From positions 3,567,511 to 3,631,510 of the forward strand of contig CP129490.1 in NCBI GenBank assembly GCA_030584085.1: a DNA stretch of 64,000 bases, in the 5' to 3' direction. The number at the start of each line of letters is the position of its first letter. The stretch's first letter is position 1. Positions 35,247-44,167 of this stretch are shown piece by piece. The notes under the pieces were generated by a model. The model ran no database searches. It was not told the origin of the DNA and worked only from the letters and a program-made list of their open reading frames with translations. This DNA is from Melioribacteraceae bacterium. GTDB taxonomy: Bacteria; Bacteroidota; Ignavibacteria; Ignavibacteriales; Melioribacteraceae. Position numbers and translations under genes: made by a program.

Positions 35247-37232
35247 TTAGTCGTTATGAATACTGAAAGAGTTCCCATCAGGATATTCACCATAATATTC
35301 TTTATAAATCTCTTTATACTTTTTGTAGAGATGATCCGGAACTTGTTTGCCGTTTACATACAATGCATCGTCTTCAAATTCTAATCGTCTAAGTTTGCCG
35401 GGACTATCTATTACTCCATCGGAAACAAGTTCATCTTTTAATTCGGATGTAAACTCTTTAAGAATTTTCATTTCGGCTTTGAGTTCTGTCATATCAATAT
35501 CCAAATCTTTCATTTCTTCTTTTAGTTCACGCATACTTTCTTCAAGACCTGAGAAATCGATATCTACTTTAATGTTTGCTAACTCTCTTGATAAATCTTT
35601 CATCTCTCTTTTAAATTCTTCAGAATCCCATTTGAAGTCGATATCAAATTTCATGTCGATTAATTCATCTCTAAGTTGAGACATTTCTCTTTTGAATTCT
35701 TCTTTGTTGAATGGAAAGTCTTCCTTTTCTAAGTACTTTAGTTCTTCTTTTAACTGCTTCATTTGTTCTTTGAATTCCTCGCTGTCGAATTCAATTTTTA
35801 TGTCTTCAGCTATTCGTTTCATATCTTCAGCAAAATTTTCACCTAAATCAATTTTTATATCTTTTAGATCTTTTTTTAATGATGCGAGATCTTTGTGAAC
35901 TTTTTCAAGTTCCCAAGTAATGCCGTCAACTTCGTCAAGAATCATATCTTCGTATTTATAATATTCATCTGTCGGAACTCGATCGCCGTCTTTATATAAA
36001 TCGACTAGCTTTCCATTGTCGATTGTGGCTTCCCACTTTGATTTTTCGCCACGAAATCTTTTATAAAAAATATAGGTTTGGTTTTCCTCATCCAATCTAT
36101 CTGTATTAATGTATCTATGATCTCCATTGTTATCTTCCTCATAAACAATGTTTGATCGATCTTGATAATAACTTTCGCCGTTTGTTATGCTGCATGCGGC
36201 AATGCTTAACGAAATTATTATCAGAGTCATCAAAGAAGCAGCGTAAACCTTGCTTCTAAAAGTTCTATGTTTAGTTTCCCCCGTCATTCTTTTTATTCTC
36301 CTTAATAAATGATTGTTATTTCCGATTGCGCTCAATGCTAATGAATAGTCTTCTCTATTGTACTGATTCAAGCAAAACAATGCCTTTGCGAATTCCTCCG
36401 GTCGGTTAACAAGTTCTAATGAAATATCATCGCAAATATTTTCTCTTTCGTCTCTGATGCGTGATGAAATCCACCAAACAGCGGGATGATAAAAGAAGAT
36501 TATCTCAAGTATAGATTGCAAAAAGTTAACCAGGTAATCTGCTCTTTTAATGTGTGCAAGCTCGTGTACAATTATTGCTTCGACTTGTGTATAACTCATT
36601 CCGTTTAATAACCCGATCGGAAAGAGTATAACCGGCTTTAGATAACCGATTGCTAACGGGACTTTAACTAAAGCAGATTCAAGCAATTTTACTTTTTGTT
36701 TTATATTAAGTTGTTTACCAAAACGGTTGACAATATTTGTTAAATTTTCGTCAGGTTCATTTGTCCGGTGATGTTTTATTCTTTGCGAATAAAGAAATCC
36801 CCCCGTTAGCTTTAACGAAAAGAACAAAACACCCATTAAATATATCGCAACAATAACCGGTAAATGTTGATTAAAATAAAGCTGTGTTGTAAACAAAATT
36901 TGTTTATAAAAACTATCTTCGCTTTCAAATGTGCTTATTGATGAATTGAGAGTTTGCGGTTCTTCTGCATTACTCTGAACCAAATTGTTTTGTTCAATCT
37001 TTTGAATCGGACTATTATAATAATCGACAAACGTTCGGATTGTCATAGCCGTGAAAAATAAAATTGCTCCGACAGCAACAAGATATCTTAGATGAACAGA
37101 TTTATTATTTAGAAACAAAAATAAGAGCGACAAAATAATTGCTACCAGCGCTCCCTGCCAAAGTGAATGGAGGATCATCCATCCAAAAGCGTTAATTGCA
37201 TTTTCTGAAATAATATTTTGCAAGAAACTCAT
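35247..37232 (-). CDS. M56/BlaR1-type membrane peptidase with coiled-coil tail
   Basis: 661 residues. Four or five N-terminal membrane helices, then an M56 zinc domain at about 180-290: AIIVHELAHIKRADYLVNF and HPAVWWISSRIRDERE with the downstream Asp. A membrane segment near 325 (YAASLMTLIIISLSIAACS) leads to an outside part. Instead of a penicillin-binding domain, residues about 420-620 form a long charged coiled coil (heptads such as FKREMSQLRDELIDMKFDID). NGK/VP motifs flank it: DNGKLVDLYKDGDRVPTDEY before and YVNGKQVPDHLYKKYKEIY after. It overlaps the BlaI gene by four bases (ATGA), so they are a sensor-repressor pair. The signal sensed is unknown. Confidence 0.9.
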   Translation of the reverse strand: MSFLQNIISENAINAFGWMILHSLWQGALVAIILSLLFLFLNNKSVHLRYLVAVGAILFFTAMTIRTFVDYYNSPIQKIEQNNLVQSNAEEPQTLNSSISTFESEDSFYKQILFTTQLYFNQHLPVIVAIYLMGVLFFSLKLTGGFLYSQRIKHHRTNEPDENLTNIVNRFGKQLNIKQKVKLLESALVKVPLAIGYLKPVILFPIGLLNGMSYTQVEAIIVHELAHIKRADYLVNFLQSILEIIFFYHPAVWWISSRIRDERENICDDISLELVNRPEEFAKALFCLNQYNREDYSLALSAIGNNNHLLRRIKRMTGETKHRTFRSKVYAASLMTLIIISLSIAACSITNGESYYQDRSNIVYEEDNNGDHRYINTDRLDEENQTYIFYKRFRGEKSKWEATIDNGKLVDLYKDGDRVPTDEYYKYEDMILDEVDGITWELEKVHKDLASLKKDLKDIKIDLGENFAEDMKRIAEDIKIEFDSEEFKEQMKQLKEELKYLEKEDFPFNKEEFKREMSQLRDELIDMKFDIDFKWDSEEFKREMKDLSRELANIKVDIDFSGLEESMRELKEEMKDLDIDMTELKAEMKILKEFTSELKDELVSDGVIDSPGKLRRLEFEDDALYVNGKQVPDHLYKKYKEIYKEYYGEYPDGNSFSIHND

Positions 37233-37618
37233 TTTGATTCCTCTTCAAGCTTATTGATCAATTCTTTTATTTCCCGAAGTTCTTCTTTTGTTGTTTTTTT
37301 ATTTCCCAAAGCCTGCATGACAAGTTTACTTGCCGATCCGCCGAAAGCAGTTTCTAAAATTTTATCGAGCAATACTTGTTGTGTTTTTTCTTTTTTAATC
37401 GCAGCAGAATAACTGTGACTTCTTCCGTCTTTCTTTCGTTCAACCAAACCTTTTTCAAACATGATCTGCATAGTTTTAAGAGTTGTTGTATAACCTGTCT
37501 CTTTTCTCTTATTTATCTCTTCATTCACTTCTTTAACAGTCACTTCGCCTTTTTCCCAGAGAATTTGAAGAATTTCTAATTCGGCAACGGTTGGTTTAAT
37601 ATTTTGATTTCCGCTCAT
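37229..37618 (-). CDS. BlaI/MecI/CopY-family repressor
   Basis: 129 residues. The winged-helix domain shows PTVAELEILQILWEKGEVTV, then EINKRKETGYTTTLKTMQIM (recognition helix) and LVERKKDGRSHSYSA, followed by a C-terminal dimerisation helix. BlaI-type repressors are cut or released when the M56 partner is activated. Its last four bases overlap the M56 gene start. A palindromic operator candidate is upstream at 37661-37678. Confidence 0.93.
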   Translation of the reverse strand: MSGNQNIKPTVAELEILQILWEKGEVTVKEVNEEINKRKETGYTTTLKTMQIMFEKGLVERKKDGRSHSYSAAIKKEKTQQVLLDKILETAFGGSASKLVMQALGNKKTTKEELREIKELINKLEEESK

Positions 37619-37660
37619 TTTCTTATCTTTTATTTGTTCTGAAGATTAAGACGAACGAGT

Positions 37661-37678
37661 TTACGAAAGGTTTCGTAG
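37661..37678 (-). promoter_or_regulatory. Candidate BlaI operator
   Basis: TTACGAAA (37661-37668), GG, TTTCGTAG (37671-37678): inverted repeat with 7 of 8 matching bases, between the divergent blaI-like and relB-like genes. Self-repression by the BlaI-type protein is likely (inference); sequence does not match the usual TACA-type operator. Confidence 0.4.
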
Positions 37679-37696
37679 AATAGGTTCAACTTATGC

Positions 37697-37725
37697 TTGA
37701 CGTTTTAGCACTATAACGTTATTAT
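37697..37725 (+). promoter_or_regulatory. Sigma-70-like promoter of the toxin-antitoxin pair
   Basis: TTGACG (37697-37702), 17 bases, TATTAT (37720-37725). The perfect palindrome ATAACGTTAT (37713-37722) overlaps the -10 and is a natural site for self-repression by the antitoxin. The transcript would begin about 14 bases before GAGGAG of the antitoxin gene. Confidence 0.65.
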
Positions 37726-37745
37726 CGGAAAAAGAGGAGTTCACA

Positions 37746-37979
37746 ATGTCAACAATGAGCAAAAGAGCAACAATATATTTAGAACCGCAGATTCACAAAC
37801 TACTAAAATTAAAAGCGGCAGAAACTTCATCTTCAATTTCGGAAATAGTCAATGATTTGTTACGGGCAGAATTTCTTGATGATGCCGAGGATATTCAAAG
37901 CATCAAAGAGAGAATTAATGAACCGACGATTTCATGCGAAGCACTTCTAAAAGAATTGAAAGATGAAGGCAGATTATAA
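37746..37979 (+). CDS. RHH-type antitoxin of a type II toxin-antitoxin pair
   Basis: 77 residues. The ribbon-helix-helix part is KRATIYLEPQIHKLLKLKAA followed by SSSISEIVNDLLRAEF. The C-terminal third (EPTISCEALLKELKDEG) resembles the toxin-neutralising tail. The ribosome site GAGGAG precedes the ATG. It overlaps the toxin gene by 17 bases, the usual organisation for such pairs. It should bind its promoter and the RelE toxin. Confidence 0.85.
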   Translation: MSTMSKRATIYLEPQIHKLLKLKAAETSSSISEIVNDLLRAEFLDDAEDIQSIKERINEPTISCEALLKELKDEGRL

Positions 37980-38220
37980 AATTGAGATAAAGAAAAGCGC
38001 TGTAAAAGAAATCAAATCACTTCCCGACAAATATCTCAAAAAAGTGCTCGATAAGATTTCATCTCTTTCTAAAACACCTCGTCCTAAAGATTGCAAAAAA
38101 TTAACAGGTAAAAGTGATTATCGCGTTAGAGTCGCAGTCAACAGAATTATATATAAAATTGAAGACGAGAAATTGATAATACTCGTTGTTAAAGTTGCTC
38201 ATAGAAAAAATGTTTATTAG
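37963..38220 (+). CDS. RelE/ParE-family toxin
   Basis: 85 residues of the RelE fold: YKIEIKKSAVKEIKSLPDKY, KKLTGKSDYRVRVAVNRIIY and IILVVKVAHRKNVY, the last with the Arg/Lys/Tyr residues used by RelE nucleases. RelE toxins cut mRNA on the ribosome; ParE members block gyrase, and the two cannot be separated here with certainty. It starts inside the antitoxin gene. The toxin ends 50 bases before the DMT transporter. Confidence 0.88.
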   Translation: MKADYKIEIKKSAVKEIKSLPDKYLKKVLDKISSLSKTPRPKDCKKLTGKSDYRVRVAVNRIIYKIEDEKLIILVVKVAHRKNVY

Positions 38221-38270
38221 ATAAAAAAACATGTTGTCTTTATAACATTTCCTTTCCTTATATTTGCCGA

Positions 38271-39161
38271 ATGAATTTTGATAAGTACACCGAACACAAA
38301 GCTTTTCCTATTACAATACTTATACTTCTCGGATTAGTTTGGGGAAGCTCTTTTATTCTTATTAAACGAGGATTAGTTGCATTTGATCCTATTCAGGTAG
38401 GCACAATAAGAATAATGTTTGCTTCTCTTGTAATGATTCCCATTGCATTTAAGAATCTGAAACTACACTTCAAAACCGATTGGAAGAAATTTGTTGCGGT
38501 GGGATTAATCGGCAACTTTTTCCCGGCGATATTATTTGCTTACGCTGAAACCGGAATAACAAGTTCATTGGCTGGAATTCTAAATGCACTTACACCTGCA
38601 TTTACATTAATAGTCGGCGCTTTATTTTTTGCTGCAAGAATCAATCGCTGGCAAATGTTCGGATTAACCGTTGGTTTCGGCGGTTCTGTTGCTCTTAGTT
38701 TTGTTAGCAGCGGGGGAACACTTGGAAGTTTTAATCATTATGCCGGTGCCGTAATTCTCGCAACACTTGGGTACGGAATAAACATTAATTTGCTTAAAAA
38801 ATGGTTCCCAAGATTAAACTCTTTGATTTTAACTTCACTTGCAATGTTTTCCATAGGTCCTTTTGCAGTTGTTTTACTTTTATCAACAGATTTTATAGAT
38901 GTAGTAATGTATCATGATTATGCTTTGATGTCTTTATTCTATTTATTTATACTTGGTGTAGTTGGGACATCTCTTGCATTGGTTTTGTTTAATAAACTCA
39001 TTCAAATTACAACCCCGGTTTTTGCATCTACAACAACTTATCTCATACCAATTGCCGCTGTTATGTGGGGAATTTTAGATAATGAAGCTCTCTACCCAAT
39101 TCATTTTGTTGGAATGGCCCTAATCATTTTGGGTGTTTATATAGTTAATAAAAACAAGTAG
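38271..39161 (+). CDS. EamA-family (DMT) transporter
   Basis: 296 residues with ten membrane helices in two EamA repeats: LILLGLVWGSSFILIKRGL with TIRIMFASLVMIPIA in the first, and ASTTTYLIPIAAVMWG with FVGMALIILGVYIVN in the second. Such proteins export amino acids or related small metabolites. No ligand can be named. It stands alone. Confidence 0.9.
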   Translation: MNFDKYTEHKAFPITILILLGLVWGSSFILIKRGLVAFDPIQVGTIRIMFASLVMIPIAFKNLKLHFKTDWKKFVAVGLIGNFFPAILFAYAETGITSSLAGILNALTPAFTLIVGALFFAARINRWQMFGLTVGFGGSVALSFVSSGGTLGSFNHYAGAVILATLGYGININLLKKWFPRLNSLILTSLAMFSIGPFAVVLLLSTDFIDVVMYHDYALMSLFYLFILGVVGTSLALVLFNKLIQITTPVFASTTTYLIPIAAVMWGILDNEALYPIHFVGMALIILGVYIVNKNK

Positions 39162-39253
39162 TCCTTTTAATTTAGCTCATTTTTTATTATAAGACCCAAT
39201 GTATTTTTTTCTTGCTTTGTGTTCTGTATCACGCTAAATTGAGCATTGTTTAC

Positions 39254-39472
39254 ATGAGGGCTCCCATCAATATAGAAAATGCAAAAATGACTTTCGGTTT
39301 GAGAAGATCAAATCGTTCATTGAGGGTATACGAAGTGCCCAACGAAAAGTACTTGGGAATAGAAAAGAAATATTTTTTAGGAATCTGCTATTCTAAAAAA
39401 GTTATAAACTTTAAAAACTATTCAGAAGCGCAAGATCATATCATCTATTTTAAGAATGACGGTCTTTCTTAG
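39254..39472 (+). CDS. Short hypothetical ORF
   Basis: 72 residues from ATG 39254; a TTG 14 codons earlier is an alternative. It is lysine- and tyrosine-rich (VYEVPNEKYLGIEKKYF), lacks a signal or membrane segment and has no recognised family. No ribosome site is clear. It may be a real small gene or a chance ORF. Confidence 0.35.
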   Translation: MRAPINIENAKMTFGLRRSNRSLRVYEVPNEKYLGIEKKYFLGICYSKKVINFKNYSEAQDHIIYFKNDGLS

Positions 39473-39497
39473 AGCAGATTCAGATTAAAATAAATTG

Positions 39498-40400
39498 TTA
39501 ATGCCCTTCTCCGTAATTCTTTTCTCCCGCAGTTATCCTAACTTTTAATTGATTTTCTTTTGGCGGTAAAGGACAAGTTGCATATTTTGAAAATGCACAT
39601 GGCGGATTGTATGCTTTATTAAAATCAATGTTTACAATGTTGTTAGAATCCGGAGAATCGGTATAAAGAAATCGTCCCGCACCGTAAGTTTCAATACCCG
39701 AAGTTTGATCGGCAAACAATATAAATAATCCATTCCCCGATTTAGTCGGATATAATTCATAATTTTTGTCATCTATAGTAAATATTAATTTACCGGGAGA
39801 ATAATCAGTTTCAATTGTTCCAAGAACTGTCGGAATTTTAATTTCTCTTAACGAATCGAACGGTTCAAATTTTGCTTTAATGTTCCAATCTTCATTAACC
39901 GGAAATCTATCGACCCCTTCAAAAGTTTTTAATATTTCCGCATCAAGATCACGTAGGCGTATTCCATACATGTTGCCGGAACGAACTATTAAATTCCACT
40001 CGTTTGATCCGAGATTCATTTTTGTAGTGTTTGGTTTTGTATCGGGGATTAATACAAACTCTTTAATTGATTGGCTGTCAACTAAAACGTCAATGTCATC
40101 ATTAACTTTCAAAGTAACAACTGAATCACTTAAAATAAAACTGCCGATATTACCGGGCATATTTGCTGGGAAAACCAAATCATTCGAGGATTCAGAACCA
40201 AAAGTATTTTCACCTTCCTTCAGCCAAAATAATCCGGTTAAATTAAGCCATCCGGTTGGCTGTTTTAATCTCGCAACTCTTTGTGCATGCCATTGATTAA
40301 TTTCTTGTATGTATTCTTTGCTTCCCTTTTCTATATATTCCTCCTCATTACATGCAACTAGTAAAGTCAAAATCATCCCAAGTAATAAAATCTTTCTCAT
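39498..40400 (-). CDS. DUF1684 lipoprotein
   Basis: 300 residues from ATG 40400, chosen because AGGAGATAAAATG is a good ribosome site; 14 codons open upstream. The lipoprotein signal ends LLVACNEE, with the cysteine at residue 17. The body is DUF1684: QEINQWHAQRVARLKQPTGW, WLNLTGLFWLKEG, FADQTSG, GAGRFLYTD and YNPPCAFSKYATCPLPP. Function of DUF1684 proteins is unknown. It is divergent to the operon at 40541. Confidence 0.88.
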   Translation of the reverse strand: MRKILLLGMILTLLVACNEEEYIEKGSKEYIQEINQWHAQRVARLKQPTGWLNLTGLFWLKEGENTFGSESSNDLVFPANMPGNIGSFILSDSVVTLKVNDDIDVLVDSQSIKEFVLIPDTKPNTTKMNLGSNEWNLIVRSGNMYGIRLRDLDAEILKTFEGVDRFPVNEDWNIKAKFEPFDSLREIKIPTVLGTIETDYSPGKLIFTIDDKNYELYPTKSGNGLFILFADQTSGIETYGAGRFLYTDSPDSNNIVNIDFNKAYNPPCAFSKYATCPLPPKENQLKVRITAGEKNYGEGH

Positions 40401-40540
40401 TTTATCTCCTAAATTAACGTGTAATAAAATAGTAAATCTCATTCAGAAATATTAATTCGAAAAAGAGAGACTTCGAATAATCTTGATTACAGAACCCAAA
40501 AACATTAATTTGAATTTGTTTCAATTACAACGGAGGGGAA

Positions 40541-41122
40541 ATGAAATCAAGAAATGCTTTTATTACTATCCTGTTGTTACTGATATTCGCAAGTTCAAAT
40601 CTACATGCTTCCGAAAATAACATCCGATATCTTACCGGATTTATTAAAGATGTCAATAATAACTTGATCACATTCACAAATAATTTAGTTTGGCGAGCCG
40701 ACAGAAATGTCACAGCTGTTTCTATGCAGCCGGTTGTTATAATTTTAGAAGATGATAGAAACGAGGGTTATCTTTATATAAAAAATGAAAAAGTGAATGT
40801 TACTTTAATGCAGAAATCAAATACAACAGGCAACAATTCATATATGCCGGCGCTATACGACGGACTTTCTGTTTACAATATAGGTCAACTTAAAGACATT
40901 ACTGCAATTAATATTACTAAGTCAAGTATAACATTAGATGCTGACGATGTTTATTACGTAAACTCCGACGAAGACAAAGAAACGCTTAGTAAGTGGAATG
41001 AAAATATTGATGTGGTTTTAACTAAAAACGGAAACTCGATTAGAATTACAAATGTTGTAACTGCAGAATACATAAGTGTCACAAATACACCAAATTTGGC
41101 AACCGATAAAAAAGCAGAATAA
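40541..41122 (+). CDS. Exported protein, first of a paralogous pair
   Basis: 193 residues with a signal (FITILLLLIFASSNLHA). Strand-rich: FIKDVNNNLITFTNNLVWRA, then MQPVVIILEDDRNEGYLYIK and KSSITLDADDVYYVNSDED. The protein encoded three bases later (41126) has the same strand pattern, so the two are paralogues made by tandem duplication. No known family. Likely a secreted or periplasmic structural domain. It starts the three-gene operon. Confidence 0.7.
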   Translation: MKSRNAFITILLLLIFASSNLHASENNIRYLTGFIKDVNNNLITFTNNLVWRADRNVTAVSMQPVVIILEDDRNEGYLYIKNEKVNVTLMQKSNTTGNNSYMPALYDGLSVYNIGQLKDITAINITKSSITLDADDVYYVNSDEDKETLSKWNENIDVVLTKNGNSIRITNVVTAEYISVTNTPNLATDKKAE

Positions 41123-41125
41123 ATT

Positions 41126-41662
41126 ATGAAAAAATATTTTTCGACTCTCATCATAGTTTTGATATTTACTTCATGCAGCGGAATTGATTCAAGAAATTAT
41201 TTCCAGGAAGTGGGATATATTTATACAACAATCGCAAATGTAAATGATAGATCTATCAGTTTCTCAAACGGGATGACTATCAGAACTAACCGAATAATTA
41301 TAGCCGTAAATTCAACTCCGGTATTGCTGATAATTGAAAACTATACAGGTGCCGGTTATTTTTATTTACGAAACAGTAAAATTAATTTTTCCGGTTCAGG
41401 CGATATTGAAATGATGGGTATGATGAAAGGTAGAATTCAATATGTTCAAAGTATAGATCAAGAAAATAGAATTATAAGATTAGCCGATGATTCGGATTGG
41501 TTTATTCCAAGAGACGAAGATTGGAACGCAGCTAAAGATTGGTTAACGACACCGGAAATAATTTTACCCGATAATAAGCCTCAACAAGGTGAATTTTTCA
41601 TTCATACCGTTTCCGCAAAAAGCGTTTTAGCTGTTAATGTTGATCGTTCAACAAATCAATAA
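41126..41662 (+). CDS. Lipoprotein, second of a paralogous pair
   Basis: 178 residues with a lipoprotein signal ending FTSCSG. It parallels the preceding protein: YTTIANVNDRSISFSNGMT, then STPVLLIIENYTGAGYFYL and IIRLADDSDWFIPRDEDWN. Three bases separate it from the gene before and four from the gene after. The family is unknown; a membrane-anchored version of the first protein is the simplest reading. Confidence 0.7.
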   Translation: MKKYFSTLIIVLIFTSCSGIDSRNYFQEVGYIYTTIANVNDRSISFSNGMTIRTNRIIIAVNSTPVLLIIENYTGAGYFYLRNSKINFSGSGDIEMMGMMKGRIQYVQSIDQENRIIRLADDSDWFIPRDEDWNAAKDWLTTPEIILPDNKPQQGEFFIHTVSAKSVLAVNVDRSTNQ

Positions 41663-41666
41663 ATAA

Positions 41667-42845
41667 ATGAAAAACATAATTCTTCTCTTGATGATATTTT
41701 CGTCGGAATTAATTGCTCAAACCAAATATGGTAGTATTTCCGGTTTTATAATTGATGAGCAAACAAAACAGCCGATAGAAAATGTTAATGCTTACATCGC
41801 AAACTCACTTACCAGGAGTAGTTCAAATAAGGAAGGTAATTTTCATATCGGCAATATTTCGCCAGGAAGATATACCCTAATACTTTCACATCTGTCTTAT
41901 GAAAATCAAAATCTTAAGATTGACATTAACTCGAATGAAGTGGTTGAGCTTAATATTAAGCTAGCGCCAAAACCAATTGAATTCCCCGAAATAGGTGTGG
42001 GCGATAAGTTTGATGATGAGTGGTGGAAAAATTTTGAAATTTTTCAAGCAGAACTTCTCGGCAAAACTTGGTTCGCTGAAGGATGTCAAATTACTAATCC
42101 ATATTACATTGACTTCTTTAAAAACAATGATGGCGTTTTGTTTGCGAGTTGTGATGTGCCAATTCAAATTGAAAACAGAAGTTTAGGTTATAATGTTAAA
42201 TACACACTAAAACACTTCGAGTATAAGTTCGGTAGTTTGAAATATGCAGGACTTCCTTTTTTTGAAGAAATGCAATCCGACTTTGAAGATGACTATGTAA
42301 TCTGGCAGAATAATAGACTTGAAGCCTACATGGGTTCGCTTAGACATTTTCTTAGAACACTGGCAACTTCTTATCGGTTGATCAAACAAAACCGCGAGAA
42401 GGTTAAGCTATTGATTGATCTTGACGATAAAACAGAAATTGGTGTAAGATTTTTTTATGACGCAAAAATGTTTATGAGCAAAAACGGTTTTGAAGCTTAC
42501 ACACCGGATCTGATCTTCGGTCAATTCGGAGCACAGTCAATTTCAAAACCACTTTATCCCGATAGTGTAATTGCTGACTCCGAACGACCAAATGAGCTAA
42601 TCTTAAATTGTAGAACTCAAATTTACGTTATATACAATAAAGAGTACCAAAAACTTAATTACAAACCTCAGTATTCATTCATTAAGCCGCATGCTGATTC
42701 AATTTATTTTGATAAAGGCGGAAAATATTTTGATGAGCTAAAACTTGAGACAACGGGTTACTTCGGGATACAGAGATTAGCAGAAATGCTTCCGTTTGAA
42801 TATGAACCGAGTGATTCTTTGATTATCAACACAGATTTTAGATAG
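41667..42845 (+). CDS. Exported protein with carboxypeptidase-like regulatory domain
   Basis: 392 residues with a signal (LLLMIFSSELIAQ). Residues about 20-105 are a carboxypeptidase-like regulatory beta-sandwich (YGSISGFIIDEQTKQPIENV, GNFHIGNISPGRYTLIL). The remaining ~280 residues (from EFPEIGVGDKFDDEWWKNFE) match a family I do not recognise. The plug- or sandwich-like domain is frequent in outer-membrane-associated proteins of Bacteroidota. It closes the operon begun at 40541 and is followed by a palindromic terminator. Confidence 0.75.
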   Translation: MKNIILLLMIFSSELIAQTKYGSISGFIIDEQTKQPIENVNAYIANSLTRSSSNKEGNFHIGNISPGRYTLILSHLSYENQNLKIDINSNEVVELNIKLAPKPIEFPEIGVGDKFDDEWWKNFEIFQAELLGKTWFAEGCQITNPYYIDFFKNNDGVLFASCDVPIQIENRSLGYNVKYTLKHFEYKFGSLKYAGLPFFEEMQSDFEDDYVIWQNNRLEAYMGSLRHFLRTLATSYRLIKQNREKVKLLIDLDDKTEIGVRFFYDAKMFMSKNGFEAYTPDLIFGQFGAQSISKPLYPDSVIADSERPNELILNCRTQIYVIYNKEYQKLNYKPQYSFIKPHADSIYFDKGGKYFDELKLETTGYFGIQRLAEMLPFEYEPSDSLIINTDFR

Positions 42846-42854
42846 CAGTAAAAA

Positions 42855-42873
42855 CGCCGGCATAAAGCCGGCG
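42855..42873. terminator. GC-rich hairpin terminator
   Basis: CGCCGGC (42855-42861), loop ATAAA, GCCGGCG (42867-42873), perfect. It lies between the convergent trio operon and the copper chaperone gene, 10 bases from each end. GCCGGC-loop-GCCGGC hairpins of this kind are also a common intergenic repeat in related genomes. Confidence 0.75.
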
Positions 42874-42882
42874 GTTACAAAA

Positions 42883-43419
42883 TTACATTTCTGTTTTTTC
42901 TTTCTCTTCACCGGCTTTCATTGTCGGCATTTTATCTTCAACAACTGCATTGATTTTTACTTCACCGGCATTCTTAAAAATTAATGTGAGATCAATCGTT
43001 TTGCCGACAGTAAGAGTTTCGTTTAGATTTATTAACATAATATGATATGACATCGGTTTGAATACAAAAACTTTTCCTGCTTCCATAACAAGATATTCAA
43101 CTTCACGCATACCCATCATGTCTTCGCCTTGTTTAAATGTTTCGTGAACTTCTGTTTTTTCTGCAATTGTAGATATTGCTTTAACTAAAGTATCATTTTC
43201 GTTTGTGTGATTCATTACTCTTAAAAACACACCCGTATTCCGGTTCATTGCTGCCGGTCGAACCCAAGAATCTACAATATGAATTCCCTCTTCGTTTTCT
43301 TTAATAGCTTTCTGCAATTCAGATTTGGCAGAGGTTGTTTCTTCAACTTGTTCTTCTTTTTTTTCATTGCAGCCAAAGAAAATGAATAGTGATAAACCTA
43401 TAATGACTAACTTTTTCAT
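42883..43419 (-). CDS. PCu(A)C copper chaperone lipoprotein
   Basis: 178 residues with a lipoprotein signal (FIFFGCNE). The PCuAC copper motif appears as EKTEVHETF, then GMREVEYLVMEAGKVFVFKP followed by MSYHIMLINL: the His/Met set used to hold Cu(I). It delivers copper to the Cu(A) centre of cytochrome oxidase with SCO1, which lies 14 bases upstream in the same direction. AAGGAG precedes the ATG. Confidence 0.93.
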   Translation of the reverse strand: MKKLVIIGLSLFIFFGCNEKKEEQVEETTSAKSELQKAIKENEEGIHIVDSWVRPAAMNRNTGVFLRVMNHTNENDTLVKAISTIAEKTEVHETFKQGEDMMGMREVEYLVMEAGKVFVFKPMSYHIMLINLNETLTVGKTIDLTLIFKNAGEVKINAVVEDKMPTMKAGEEKEKTEM

Positions 43420-43433
43420 TTAGATCTCTCCTT

Positions 43434-44027
43434 TTAATTTGCTAAAATTTTTATGTCGTTAACGAGTTTGTTAATATCGGCTTGACTACCAAGATAAGTT
43501 CCTCTAATTCTATTTTGCTGATCTAGCAAATGAATTCTATCGGTATGTACAAAAAAGTACATCATATTTCCACTTTCCATTAAAGTTGAATCGCTTGGAA
43601 CGGCAACAACTCCGGCATCTTTCATTACTTCATCTGTTATTGCTTTATCTCCTGTTAAAAACATCCAATTGCTTGTATCAAGTCTTCTAACTTCCGCATA
43701 TTCTTTTAAAACACTTGGTGTGTCGTATTCAGGATCGAATGTAATAGTTACAAATTCTACTCCGGTGATTCCTTCTTCATTTATTTTTTCTTGAACCAAT
43801 CTCATATTGTTTGTCGTTAGCGGACAAATATCAGGACAATTTGTAAACACATATCCAACAACTGCTATTTTACTTTTTACGTTTGACGGATAATCCACAG
43901 CAACACTGTCTTGATTTAGCAAGGAATAACTTTTGTCTGAAAGATCGTCATCGATAGGAAGAGATTCACCGCAGCTAAATAAAAATATCGAAATAGAAAT
44001 AACGATTAATAATTTGATTGATTTCAT
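43434..44027 (-). CDS. SCO1/SenC copper-chaperone lipoprotein
   Basis: 197 residues from ATG 44027 (in-frame ATGs at 44033 and 44051 are alternatives). The lipoprotein signal ends FLFSCGES. The thioredoxin-like domain has the copper-binding VFTNCPDICPLTTNNM (CxxxC) and the later histidine in FFVHTDRIHLL. SCO1 matures the Cu(A) site of cytochrome c oxidase. It forms an operon with PCuAC, whose copper it may use. No oxidase genes are in the window. Confidence 0.94.
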   Translation of the reverse strand: MKSIKLLIVISISIFLFSCGESLPIDDDLSDKSYSLLNQDSVAVDYPSNVKSKIAVVGYVFTNCPDICPLTTNNMRLVQEKINEEGITGVEFVTITFDPEYDTPSVLKEYAEVRRLDTSNWMFLTGDKAITDEVMKDAGVVAVPSDSTLMESGNMMYFFVHTDRIHLLDQQNRIRGTYLGSQADINKLVNDIKILAN

Positions 44028-44167
44028 AGTCATCACATTTATATTAAACAAAGTTGATTAGATGCCAAGTAATTTCAATTGATTCAACACATGATTTCTT
44101 TATGAATTAAAATTAAGAAAAAGATTTTATACATTTGTTAAAACCGAATAATAAAGAAAGAGTCCTG

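Noticed and set aside
37746-38220. Mobile element around the toxin-antitoxin pair
   Set aside because: No flanking repeats or integrase; the pair has host-like base composition.
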